A stretch of 64,000 bases of DNA, taken from NCBI RefSeq assembly GCF_000737845.1, contig NZ_ATLK01000001.1, positions 310,001-374,000 of the forward strand, written 5' to 3'. Positions 56,791 through 64,000 of the stretch are shown here, one piece after another (position 1 is the stretch's first letter; every line of letters starts with the position of its first letter). The translations under genes and the position numbers were made by a program. The stretch is from Bifidobacterium bombi DSM 19703. Lineage in GTDB: Bacteria > Actinomycetota > Actinomycetes > Actinomycetales > Bifidobacteriaceae. The notes under the pieces are model-generated. The model saw nothing but the letters and a program-made list of their open reading frames with translations. It ran no database searches and was not told the DNA's origin.

Positions 56791-57828
56791 ATGACTACTG
56801 CAAAGACATATGACATCGCCGTCATACCTGGTGACGGCATCGGGAAGGAAATCGTGCCGGTCGCCCAACAGGTGATGGAGAAGGCGACTGAAGGGGTGGC
56901 GGATTTCAGATACGATGATTTCGATCTAGGTGCCGACCGTTATCTGCGAGACGGTGCCATCCTACCCGATGATGAGTTGGAACGGATCAAGGGAAACGAT
57001 GCCATTCTTCTGGGCGCTATTGGTGACCCGAGAGTGAAGGCAGGTGTTTTGGAGCGTGGTTTGTTGCTCAGGATGCGTTTCGATCTCGATCAATACGTCA
57101 ATCTACGCCCCTCCAAGCTGTATCGTGGAGTGACATCGCCGTTGGCGGACCCGGGGGACATCGACTTCGTCGTGGTGCGTGAAGGCACCGAAGGCCTTTA
57201 TTGCGGGGCCGGCGGCGCCGTGCGGCGGGGCACGCCCCACGAGGTCGCGACCGAGGTGTCCATCAACACGGCGTTCGGTGTGGAGCGTGTGGTTCGCTAT
57301 GCCTTTGAATTGGCCATGAAACGCCGCCGGCATGTCACTCTGGTCCATAAGAAGAACGTTCTGGTCAATGCCGGCGACATGTGGCAGCGCATCGTCGATC
57401 GAGTCGGTGAGGAATATCCACAGGTGACCCATGATTACCAACATGTGGATGCTGCCACCATCTTTCTGGTGACCGAACCAAGTCGCTTCGACGTCATTGT
57501 GACAGATAACCTGTTCGGGGACATCATCACCGATGAAGCCGGCAGCGTCGTCGGTGGTGTGGGTTATTCGGCTTCGGGCTGCATCAACGCCTCCAAGGAG
57601 TACCCATCGATGTTTGAGCCGATTCACGGTTCGGCACCTGATATCGCCGGTCAGGGCATTGCTAACCCCACCGCAGCGGTATTGTCGGCGGCCATGCTGC
57701 TGAGACATCTGGACCTTGATGAGGCAGCGGAGCGCATCGAGCGTGCCGTAGAGTCCGACATCGAAGCCAACGCTGGTATCGACCGTTCTACGCAGGAGGT
57801 CGGGCGGGACATCCTTTCCAGACTGTGA
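56791..57828 (+). CDS. leuB: 3-isopropylmalate dehydrogenase
   Basis: Oxidative decarboxylation of 3-isopropylmalate in leucine synthesis. The 345-residue protein shows [69 protein letters not shown] and [18 protein letters not shown]. Together these define the beta-decarboxylating dehydrogenases; isocitrate or tartrate dehydrogenase is less likely given [11 protein letters not shown] 56791 fits a promoter reading (-35 TTGACA at 56769-56774 with TAGTCT at 56777-56782 is too close, so the promoter is unclear); ATG 56785 is equally possible. No other leu gene is nearby. Confidence 0.92.
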   Translation: MTTAKTYDIAVIPGDGIGKEIVPVAQQVMEKATEGVADFRYDDFDLGADRYLRDGAILPDDELERIKGNDAILLGAIGDPRVKAGVLERGLLLRMRFDLDQYVNLRPSKLYRGVTSPLADPGDIDFVVVREGTEGLYCGAGGAVRRGTPHEVATEVSINTAFGVERVVRYAFELAMKRRRHVTLVHKKNVLVNAGDMWQRIVDRVGEEYPQVTHDYQHVDAATIFLVTEPSRFDVIVTDNLFGDIITDEAGSVVGGVGYSASGCINASKEYPSMFEPIHGSAPDIAGQGIANPTAAVLSAAMLLRHLDLDEAAERIERAVESDIEANAGIDRSTQEVGRDILSRL

Positions 57829-57948
57829 GCGTACATTCAGGGTATTCACATGGAATACCCTGCTGATTCGTGTTGGCGGTTCACACCATCATGGTGTACA
57901 GTCAGTTGGAACCAATTCAATGGATTCTGTTGTATAAAAGGGACAAAC

Positions 57949-58578
57949 ATGGATGATTCAGGTAACGCTCAAAGCCGTGACCCTCGTCAGGACGATTCAT
58001 CATCAAATCGGGTCGGATATCCCCAAGCCGGTCGGTATGCACCGGCCGAAGGTCAGTCCGGCGCGTACGGCTTTTCCGAAGGTTCAGGTACGCAATATGG
58101 GCAGGCGAATATGCCTGGTGCAGCGCAAAACCAGCCGGGCTACGATACCCGGAACGGTGCATGGTCTGGTGGGCAATACGATTCCGGTATGAACGGATAT
58201 GATACCCAATACCAGAACCAGGCGTATTCACAGAACTCCAATGGTTACCAATACAACCAGCAATACGGGTGGGCAGCACAGGCGTCCCCGGCATATGACG
58301 CCGCGGGAAACCCGTATTTTTACAGCAAGAAGTCAAAGCTGGCGGCGGGCCTGTTGGGCATATTTCTCGGTGGTTTTGGCATACACAACTTCTATCTCGG
58401 GTATACCAACAAAGCTGTGATCCAACTCCTCCTGACCGTACTTGGCGGGTTGTTAACATTCGGTATCGCGTCTCTGGCGTCGGGGATATGGGGTTTCGTA
58501 GAAGGAATCCTGATACTGTGCTCGCAATACGGGTCGCCGTGGCATCGCGACGGCAAGGGGATGGAGCTTCAGGATTAA
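57949..58578 (+). CDS. TM2-domain membrane protein with Gln/Tyr/Gly-rich N-terminus
   Basis: A 209-residue protein. Residues 1-120 are low-complexity and rich in Q, Y, N, G and S (for example YGQANMPGAAQNQPGY) and probably disordered. The C-terminal part is a TM2 domain with two membrane helices: KLAAGLLGIFLGGFGIHNFY, then a turn with LGYTNKAV, and a second helix IQLLLTVLGGLLTFG. ATG 57949 is preceded by AAAGGG. TM2 proteins are widespread in bifidobacteria and of unknown function. The following broken lipoate-ligase accessory frame begins 1 base after its stop. Confidence 0.88.
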   Translation: MDDSGNAQSRDPRQDDSSSNRVGYPQAGRYAPAEGQSGAYGFSEGSGTQYGQANMPGAAQNQPGYDTRNGAWSGGQYDSGMNGYDTQYQNQAYSQNSNGYQYNQQYGWAAQASPAYDAAGNPYFYSKKSKLAAGLLGIFLGGFGIHNFYLGYTNKAVIQLLLTVLGGLLTFGIASLASGIWGFVEGILILCSQYGSPWHRDGKGMELQD

Positions 58579-58755
58579 TTGCGCGCCGAATTCAAAAAGC
58601 CTGGAGAAAAGCTGGTAGGTGTGGCAGTCAATGTCGATGCTTCGGGTCGGGTGCTTGGCTGTTCCATCGACGGTGACTTATTCGTGTAAGGCGACGACCG
58701 GCACGCCATGCTCATGATGCATGATATGGAGCAGACCCTCGTTGAGGGGGCGTGA
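58579..58755 (+). pseudogene. Lipoate-protein ligase accessory domain gene, interrupted by a stop codon
   Basis: The frame from TTG 58579 reads LRAEFKKPGEKLVGVAVNVD, then GCSIDGDLFV, then TAA (58687-58689), and continues in the same frame as GDDRHAMLMMHDMEQTLVEG to TGA 58753-58755. This matches the small accessory (C-terminal-like) domain of lipoate ligases, which in many Gram-positives is a separate gene ending on the ligase start. One base change (GAA to TAA at the usual FFVEG position) would explain the stop. The final TGA overlaps the GTG of the ligase (GTGA), as in an intact coupled pair. It might be a sequencing error. Confidence 0.65.
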
Positions 58756-59642
58756 GTGAGGTGATGGCGCGTTACTCTGATGTCGGTCTTGTAGGCACGG
58801 ACGCGAGGTCCATCGAAAAGGCTTTCGATCGTGCTTTGCATGATGAGCGACGAACGCTTCGCGGTGCTCCTTCGCGTTGTGGAGCGGAAGAGTCGAGGGC
58901 CTTGTTCGTTGGCGTTCGTCTTGATGACGAGTGGTCCGCCGTAGAACGACCTTTGGCGGGCACATGGAAACCGCCAGTTCACCCGCAGGTTGTCATTGAC
59001 CAGCCCCGGGGACCGCAGGAACAGATGGATATCGACAACGAATGGGCGATTCAGGTCGTCAGAGGGGCAAGGCCCGCGACCCTGCGTTTTTGGCGATGGA
59101 CGCAGCCGGCCGTTGTGATAGGCAGATACCAGTGCGTCCATGACGAGGTCGATTTGGAAGCTGCACGCGCCGCTGGTTTTCAGATCGTCAAAAGGCCTAC
59201 GGGCGGCGGCGCCATGTTCGTGCGGCCCTCCGACGTCATCACCTATTCGCTGTATGTTCCGGCGCCTTTTCTGGAAGGCGTCGCCGTGCGGGCCTCGTAC
59301 CGTTTATGCGACCGCTGGCTTGTCGAGGCATTGCGCGGCATGGACATCGGTTTCGGCGGCATGAACGATGTTGTTACGCCGAACGGCAAGGCTGGCGGTT
59401 CGGCCCAGAGACGATATGCTCCATTGGACTACGGTCCATGCGCGGTTCTTCATCACACGACGTTGTCCTACGCCATTGACTCGGAGACGATGTCGCGTCT
59501 GCTCCGGGTCTCCGATGAGAAGATGAGCGACAAAGCCGTGAGGTCGGTTTCGAAACGGGTTGATCCGTTGTGTATGCATACGGCGTTGAGCCGCGAAGAG
59601 ATCATGCACAATCTCGCCGGTTATGCTCATAGAGGGATATAG
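58752..59642 (+). CDS. lplA: Lipoate-protein ligase A family protein (LplA catalytic domain)
   Basis: A 296-residue protein of the biotin/lipoate ligase fold, expected to attach lipoate (or octanoate) to GcvH-like domains. The segment TQPAVVIGRYQCVHDEVDLE, the lipoyl-adenylate loop IVKRPTGGGAMFV and the catalytic Lys in NGKAGGSAQRRY are present. The N-terminal 95 residues are longer than normal and poorly conserved. The GTG start overlaps the end of the broken accessory frame by 4 bases. With that domain lost, adenylation of free lipoate may be impaired and the protein might act only as a transferase (inference). Confidence 0.85.
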   Translation: MSEVMARYSDVGLVGTDARSIEKAFDRALHDERRTLRGAPSRCGAEESRALFVGVRLDDEWSAVERPLAGTWKPPVHPQVVIDQPRGPQEQMDIDNEWAIQVVRGARPATLRFWRWTQPAVVIGRYQCVHDEVDLEAARAAGFQIVKRPTGGGAMFVRPSDVITYSLYVPAPFLEGVAVRASYRLCDRWLVEALRGMDIGFGGMNDVVTPNGKAGGSAQRRYAPLDYGPCAVLHHTTLSYAIDSETMSRLLRVSDEKMSDKAVRSVSKRVDPLCMHTALSREEIMHNLAGYAHRGI

Positions 59643-59741
59643 GCGAGTAAGATGGACATGGGTCCGTTATCTTGATATAGATGTCATGTGTTGTGTTTTG
59701 GCGCAGCCGCTGGAGCAGAAATCGGTTTTGGAGGCGTGAAA

Positions 59742-60458
59742 ATGGTGGAGACACCCAATCATATTGAAGAAGAGCATAATCAGCTGTTGCAGACGGCGCT
59801 GTTCAGGCACGTTCCGCCGCAGGAGGCGGAAGAACTTCTCCCGTTCATCAAGTACGGCTCGTTTTCAAAGGGTGACTACATCTTCCATGAGGGAAGTACG
59901 GACAAATGCATGTATCTGCTTGAGGAGGGGAAGGTCAAGCTCACGCGCGAGTCGAATGACGATCGAGTCCAGCTGTTGAGCATCCATTCCCGAGGGGAAG
60001 TGCTTGGAGAGATTCCCGTTTTCGACCCCGACGGAGGTCCGCGCACGGCTTCGGCCGTGGCGATGGTCAACGGGACACGGGTGGGCTGTTTAGATCGCGA
60101 GACGTTGTTCAGGTGGCTCAACAAGCATCCTTTCGTGGCGGTGAACATGTTGCAGGTCATGGCGGCGAGGATGCGCGCGAACAACGAACGTATGTCGGAC
60201 CTTGTGTTCAAGGACGTTCCCGCACGATTGGCCAAGACTCTGTTGGACATGGCCATGCGCTTCGGCAAGCCTGTCGAGGCAGGGGTGAAGGTTCCGCACG
60301 ACCTGACACAGGAGGAACTCGCCCAGCTCGTGGGTTCATCTCGCGAAACCGTCAACAAGGCGCTGATGGATTTCTCGGATCGCGGTTGGATAGCCCGCGA
60401 CGGGCGCGCCATCATCATCTACCAGCCTGGAATGTTGATTCGCCGGTCACGACGCTGA
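59742..60458 (+). CDS. Crp/Fnr family transcriptional regulator (GlxR-like)
   Basis: A 238-residue regulator. The N-terminal cyclic-nucleotide-binding beta-roll (about residues 20-135) has GDYIFHEGSTDKCMYLLEEG and GEVLGEIPVF. A long dimerisation helix follows (NMLQVMAARMRANNERM). The C-terminal winged helix (about 185-235) has the recognition helix GSSRETVNKALMDFSDRGWI. No Cys cluster of the Fnr type is present, so it is more like actinobacterial Crp/GlxR, a cAMP sensor. The ATG at 59742 is 7-8 bases after GGAGG; GTG 59736 is too close to that site. Confidence 0.92.
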   Translation: MVETPNHIEEEHNQLLQTALFRHVPPQEAEELLPFIKYGSFSKGDYIFHEGSTDKCMYLLEEGKVKLTRESNDDRVQLLSIHSRGEVLGEIPVFDPDGGPRTASAVAMVNGTRVGCLDRETLFRWLNKHPFVAVNMLQVMAARMRANNERMSDLVFKDVPARLAKTLLDMAMRFGKPVEAGVKVPHDLTQEELAQLVGSSRETVNKALMDFSDRGWIARDGRAIIIYQPGMLIRRSRR

Positions 60459-60601
60459 ACTTTACACTGATTACAAGCCTTGCTTTGCACAATGTTTCTG
60501 CTAGTCTCGGTTCGTTCGAGACTATTAGCTATCGGCTTATCGACAATTGAAAGTGTCGTCGATGGGTGTGCAGGTAGATACGATGTCCTAGAATAGAGCG
60601 C

Positions 60602-62773
60602 ATGTCTTCGAAGCGAAATCTCACTGTACAGCGTGTTTTGGCCTTATTGCTCGCATATGTGATGCTCTGTATCGCAGGGGGCGTCGTGGGCGGAATTTTT
60701 CTTTCCCCGGTCGTTTTTGGCGTCAATGGCATGGCCAAGGCGGTCATGCCGTCGTTGAAGGTCGAAGGCATCGACTTCGACGTTTCTAGTCTTCCGCAGC
60801 GCTCCCGGATGTTCGCGTCGGATGGGAAGACGGTGATTGCATCGTTCTATGCGCAGAACCGTACGGTCGTTCCGCTTAAGGATATTTCGCAGCCCATGCA
60901 GCAGGCCGCCGTGGCACGCGAGGACAAGAGGTTCTTCAAGCATGCTGGCGTGGACGTGCAGGGCGTCATGAGGGCCTTCATTCAGACGTTCATCAAAAAG
61001 GGCGACACGCAGGGGGGCTCCTCGCTTACCCAACAGTATGTCAAGAACGTACTCATGACCAAGGCACATGAGAACAACGATCCGATAGCCGAGTACCATG
61101 CCTCTGAGGAGACCATAGCGCGCAAGATTCGCGAGATGCTGATCGCCGTGCAGATGGAAAAGCAATATTCCAAAGCCGAGATATTGCAGGGGTATCTGAA
61201 CATCGCGCAGTTCGGCAGCAACAACCTGTATGGTGTTGAGGCCGCGGCAAGACGGTATTTCGGAATTTCCGCCAAGGATCTGAACGTTGGCCAGGCCGCG
61301 ACCATCGCCGCGATCACGAAGAATCCGTCCAAATACGATCCATCCATTCCTGAGAATCTTCAGGAATCGCAGAAGCAGCGCGACATCGTGCTTTCGCTGA
61401 TGCTGTCGCAAGGCTTCATCACCAAGCAGCAGTATGAGGAGGCCAAGGCAAAACCCCTGCAGGAGACGCTCAACCTTCAGGACAACACTTTGCAGGTAGG
61501 CTGCCAGTCAGCAGGCGATGCCGCTTTCTTCTGTGATTACGTGACCAAGCAGATCCTCAACTCCAAGGAATTCGGAAAAACCGAGATGCAGCGTCAGAAG
61601 CTCTTGAATGAGGGCGGGCTTGATATTTACACGACAATGGACATCAATGCAAACAACATCGCCATGCAGACGGCCCGCGAGACCATTCCGGTCAACGACC
61701 CCACTGGTTTCGAGGTGGCCATGGCATCGATACGTCCGGGGACCGGTGAGGTACTGGGCTTCGGTGTCAATAGGATATATGACGCCACCGATGCGGCGAA
61801 GAACGACCCGACGAGGACCTCGCTCAACTACGCCGTCGATCAGAAAGACGGGGGCGGCATGGGATGGGCTATCGGTTCATCATGGAAACCGATCAACATG
61901 GTGGCATGGATGCAGAAGGGCAGGTCGATCAACGAGCCGTTGCGCACTTCGACCTTCTATCGCAACAGCGCGTTCAACTGCGATAGATTCACCGATAACG
62001 TCGGCAGTTGGACGGTGCATAACGCCGACGGAGGCAACGTGAATCCCGAGACGCCGTTCCTCGGTTTGGTGCATTCGCACAACACCGTGCAGGCGGCGAT
62101 GGCCTCACAGATTGGACTGTGCTCCATTGCGGACACGGCCAAGACGCTTGGTTACCACAATTCGCCTTTGGGACAGGAGGACATCTACTCCAAAGGCTCG
62201 CCGTTGTATCCTCCAATGACGATTGGCGCCGTGCAGGCGTCGCCACTTACCATGGCGAACGTGTATGCCACCATCGCCGCTAATGGTGTGGAATGCACGC
62301 CGATCGCCATCAAGAAGGTGATTAACAAGGAAGGCGAGGATCTGAAGGTGCCGAGCGCCAATTGCCATCAGGCCATTTCTTCCGAAATAGCTCAGACCAC
62401 GGCGTATGCCATGAACCAGGGTGTGGTTCGTCCTGATGGAGTGGCTGCGGTCACACGGCTGGATAACGGCAGAAAGACCTTCGCCAAGACCGGTACGAAC
62501 GAGAATACGTATATGGCGACCGGCGGTTTCGTACCTCAGGTCTCGACGTTCGTTTCGGTGGGCAATGCCGAATATACCGTTCCCTTCGATCGCAAGACCA
62601 TCAATGGCAAGTATCGTGCGGTGTGGTATGGCGAAGACATAGCGGCCCCAGCTTGGAGGAACTTCATGAATCGCTATCTGGCCGCGGGGAATGTGCCGCA
62701 AGACAATAACTACGGCAATCCTGCTCCGCAATACATGGGTTCGTCCAGCGCTCCTACACAGAACAGACAGTAG
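60602..62773 (+). CDS. Class A penicillin-binding protein (transglycosylase/transpeptidase)
   Basis: A 723-residue bifunctional peptidoglycan synthase. One N-terminal membrane anchor (VLALLLAYVMLCIAGGVVGG) is followed by glycosyltransferase family 51 motifs (REDKRFFKHAGVD with catalytic Glu, and GGSSLTQQYVKN). The transpeptidase domain has SxxK in GSSWKPINM, SxN in SHNTVQAA and KTG in AKTGTNENTY. A Gln/Pro/Ser-rich tail ends the protein. A -10 TAGAAT at 60589-60594 puts the transcript start at about 60601, so ATG 60602 is probably leaderless. Confidence 0.95.
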   Translation: MSSKRNLTVQRVLALLLAYVMLCIAGGVVGGIFLSPVVFGVNGMAKAVMPSLKVEGIDFDVSSLPQRSRMFASDGKTVIASFYAQNRTVVPLKDISQPMQQAAVAREDKRFFKHAGVDVQGVMRAFIQTFIKKGDTQGGSSLTQQYVKNVLMTKAHENNDPIAEYHASEETIARKIREMLIAVQMEKQYSKAEILQGYLNIAQFGSNNLYGVEAAARRYFGISAKDLNVGQAATIAAITKNPSKYDPSIPENLQESQKQRDIVLSLMLSQGFITKQQYEEAKAKPLQETLNLQDNTLQVGCQSAGDAAFFCDYVTKQILNSKEFGKTEMQRQKLLNEGGLDIYTTMDINANNIAMQTARETIPVNDPTGFEVAMASIRPGTGEVLGFGVNRIYDATDAAKNDPTRTSLNYAVDQKDGGGMGWAIGSSWKPINMVAWMQKGRSINEPLRTSTFYRNSAFNCDRFTDNVGSWTVHNADGGNVNPETPFLGLVHSHNTVQAAMASQIGLCSIADTAKTLGYHNSPLGQEDIYSKGSPLYPPMTIGAVQASPLTMANVYATIAANGVECTPIAIKKVINKEGEDLKVPSANCHQAISSEIAQTTAYAMNQGVVRPDGVAAVTRLDNGRKTFAKTGTNENTYMATGGFVPQVSTFVSVGNAEYTVPFDRKTINGKYRAVWYGEDIAAPAWRNFMNRYLAAGNVPQDNNYGNPAPQYMGSSSAPTQNRQ

Positions 62774-62784
62774 CGGCGGCGGAA

Positions 62785-62838
62785 ACGGGAAACGGGACGT
62801 CCGGTGACGAAGGGGTCGCCGTGCGTCCCGTTTCCCGT
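62785..62838 (+). terminator. Long hairpin after the penicillin-binding protein gene
   Basis: ACGGGAAACGGGACG (62785-62799) pairs perfectly with CGTCCCGTTTCCCGT (62824-62838). The loop contains a second 7-pair stem (CGGTGAC with GTCGCCG), giving a nearly continuous 22-pair hairpin. No T-run follows, so it is a 3'-end structure or an imperfect terminator. Confidence 0.55.
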
Positions 62839-62936
62839 ATCATGAGATGCTTTGATGGGCATTCCGTTGCGATTGTTTTCAGCGGGTTATGAACCTGGCG
62901 ATGTGAGCGGGAAGACTGATATGCGTGATTGCTAGG

Positions 62937-62983
62937 GCAAACTTTCAGTCTGTTTGCGTTTCTGAAATAATTTGTGCGATAAT
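62937..62983 (+). promoter_or_regulatory. Promoter and candidate autoregulatory operator of the deoR-type gene
   Basis: An extended -10 TGCGATAAT (62975-62983) predicts a transcript start at about 62990, exactly the ATG of the DeoR gene, which has no SD. The inverted repeat GCAAAC/GTTTGC (62937-62942, 62952-62957) overlaps the -35 area and is a candidate operator. Confidence 0.45.
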
Positions 62984-62989
62984 GTTCAT

Positions 62990-63775
62990 ATGATTTCCTC
63001 ACAGAGACAGCATGTGATTCTCAGCAGGCTTCGCACTCGTGGAGCAGTTCGCATCACAGCGCTTTCAAAAGAGCTTGGAGTCTCGGCCATGACCGTGCGT
63101 CGCGACATTGCCGATCTTGCGGACAAAGGTCTGCTCAAGAGAGTCCACGGCGGGGCCGTGACCACCAGCTCGTTGCTCAGCGAGCCGTTGTTTTCGGTGA
63201 AATCACAGATGGACATAGGGCTCAAGGACTCCATAGCCCAGGAGGCCGTCAAATACGTTTCACCCGGTGATGTTATAGCTGTTGGCGGCGGAACCACGGC
63301 TTACATTTTCGCCCAGCACCTTTTGGAATCGCAGCAGGCCAGTGGAATTACCATACTGACCAATTCCATTCCCGTTGCGGAACTGGTTCAGGCGATGGAA
63401 TCCAAGGACATCGAGGTCATCGTCACGGGTGGCGTCATCACACGGTCGAATTCATTGGTCGGCCCCATAGCCGACAAGGTCATCGAATCCTTGCGGGTCA
63501 ACACGGTCTTCCTTGGCACGCATTCCGTTTCCGTGCCTAGGGGTTTCCTTATGCCGAACTCTTTGGAGGCTGCGACGGATATGGCCATGATGGGCATCGC
63601 AGATAAGACGATCATCCTCACTGATCACACGAAGTGGAGCTGTACCTCCCTGTCTCTGTTCGCCAGATTTGACCAAGTTGACACATTGATCACGGACGAC
63701 GGTCTCGACAAGGATTCCGCTGAGGAGACCCGTAGCCTGGTGAGCAATTTGGTGCTGACTCATAAAAGCAGCTGA
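62990..63775 (+). CDS. DeoR/GlpR-family transcriptional regulator
   Basis: A 261-residue sugar-metabolism regulator. The N-terminal HTH (about residues 1-58) has QRQHVILSRLRTRGAVRITA and VSAMTVRRDIADLADKGLLKRVHGG. The C-terminal DeoR sensor domain (about 75-235) shows the phosphosugar-isomerase-like motifs VGGGTTAY, LTNSIPVA, VTGGVITR and DHTKW. It precedes a galT-like gene in the same direction, so the effector is probably a galactose-related sugar phosphate (inference). ATG 62990 appears leaderless; an in-frame ATG at 62972 would lie upstream of the -10. Confidence 0.92.
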   Translation: MISSQRQHVILSRLRTRGAVRITALSKELGVSAMTVRRDIADLADKGLLKRVHGGAVTTSSLLSEPLFSVKSQMDIGLKDSIAQEAVKYVSPGDVIAVGGGTTAYIFAQHLLESQQASGITILTNSIPVAELVQAMESKDIEVIVTGGVITRSNSLVGPIADKVIESLRVNTVFLGTHSVSVPRGFLMPNSLEAATDMAMMGIADKTIILTDHTKWSCTSLSLFARFDQVDTLITDDGLDKDSAEETRSLVSNLVLTHKSS

Positions 63776-63832
63776 ATTTTATACAAACAACGAGAACCAT
63801 AACCCTGACGGGGTTGAGGGGAGTGTCATACC

Positions 63833-64000
63833 ATGACGAAATTTCGCCATTACGAACCGGATACATACGCACAGCAGCATATCCGCATCACACCGACGAC
63901 GTTGGCTGACGGGCGCGAATTCTTCTATCTTGATGATGAACCGGAGTACGTCAGTGGGAAGAAAACCCGTGAGCTCCATGATCCGCGTCCTCTGGCGGAC
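63833..64000 (+). CDS. galT: Galactose-1-phosphate uridylyltransferase-like protein, N-terminal part (3' end outside window)
   Basis: The frame from ATG 63833 is open to the window end and reads TKFRHYEPDTYAQQHIRITP, followed by LADGREFFYLDDEPEYVSG and LHDPRPLAD. This resembles the N-terminus of the GalT proteins of bifidobacteria (RITPTxLADGRE and the DPRPLxD block). The catalytic HPH motif is outside the window. GAGGGGAG lies upstream at longer than usual distance. Its position after a DeoR regulator matches known bifidobacterial deoR-galT-galK clusters. The call is based on about 56 residues, so moderate certainty. Confidence 0.65.
   Translation, partial: MTKFRHYEPDTYAQQHIRITPTTLADGREFFYLDDEPEYVSGKKTRELHDPRPLAD

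Noticed and set aside
60503-60523. AGTCTCG/CGAGACT hairpin after the Crp gene
   Set aside because: Perfect 7-pair stem but no T-run after it and close to the next promoter; not enough to call a terminator.

Overview
The window looks like chromosomal DNA of an actinobacterium of the family Bifidobacteriaceae, most likely Bifidobacterium or a close relative. This is inferred from protein family content and gene order: a pyrF-pyrK-pyrD-pyrE run, uvrA/uvrC followed by aroE-rapZ-whiA-pgk-tpiA-secG, anaerobic ribonucleotide reductase nrdD/nrdG, a giant CoA-dehydratase-activase-like protein, and a DeoR regulator before a galT-like gene. Base composition is moderately GC-rich. Shine-Dalgarno (SD) sequences are of the AAGGAG/GGAGG type, GTG and TTG starts occur, and several genes appear to be leaderless. 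I saw no rRNA, tRNA, CRISPR array or intact insertion sequence.

Layout. 1-3745: the end of a pyrimidine biosynthesis operon (pyrF partial, pyrK, pyrD, pyrE). 4000-13200: an accessory redox/sulfur region holding a DUF3737 beta-helix protein overlapping a PatB/MalY C-S lyase, a twice-frameshifted NAD(P)H oxidoreductase pseudogene, two aldo/keto reductases, and an MFS transporter followed by a PhnP-like metallo-hydrolase and a convergent LysR regulator. Two promoters in this region share a MerR-type operator. 13368-23509: HAD hydrolase, NAD(P)HX repair enzyme NnrE/NnrD, an ABC-F ATPase, and the excision repair genes uvrA (with a LexA box) and uvrC. 23677-29608: aroE, rapZ, whiA, pgk, tpiA, secG. 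29903-34100: membrane endonuclease/exonuclease/phosphatase protein, a 1.2-kb stretch without a recognisable gene, and exonuclease VII (xseB, xseA).

34163-42926: anaerobic nucleotide metabolism (nrdD with two NrdR boxes, nrdG) and the giant activase-like protein. 43013-48017: lepB, rnhB, an ABC-like membrane protein whose nucleotide-binding domain has lost its catalytic motifs, and a membrane-anchored HNH nuclease-like protein. 48148-51522 (minus strand): DHA2-type MFS exporter, a G5/DUF348 cell-wall protein and thioredoxin. 51787-60458: DUF4916 protein, alpha/beta hydrolase, GcvH, oligopeptidase B, leuB, a TM2-domain protein, a lipoate ligase with a nonsense-broken upstream accessory gene, and a Crp/Fnr regulator. 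60602-64000: a class A penicillin-binding protein, a DeoR regulator and the start of a galT-like gene.

The genes describe an anaerobic fermenter with de novo pyrimidine synthesis, oxygen-independent dNTP synthesis, SOS-regulated excision repair, thiol/aldehyde redox enzymes and cell-wall remodelling. The least explained items are the catalytically degenerate ABC-like protein, the shared MerR-type promoters without a MerR gene in view, and the decaying genes (oxidoreductase and lipoate-ligase accessory). All functional calls rest on reading the translations by eye; no database search was run.
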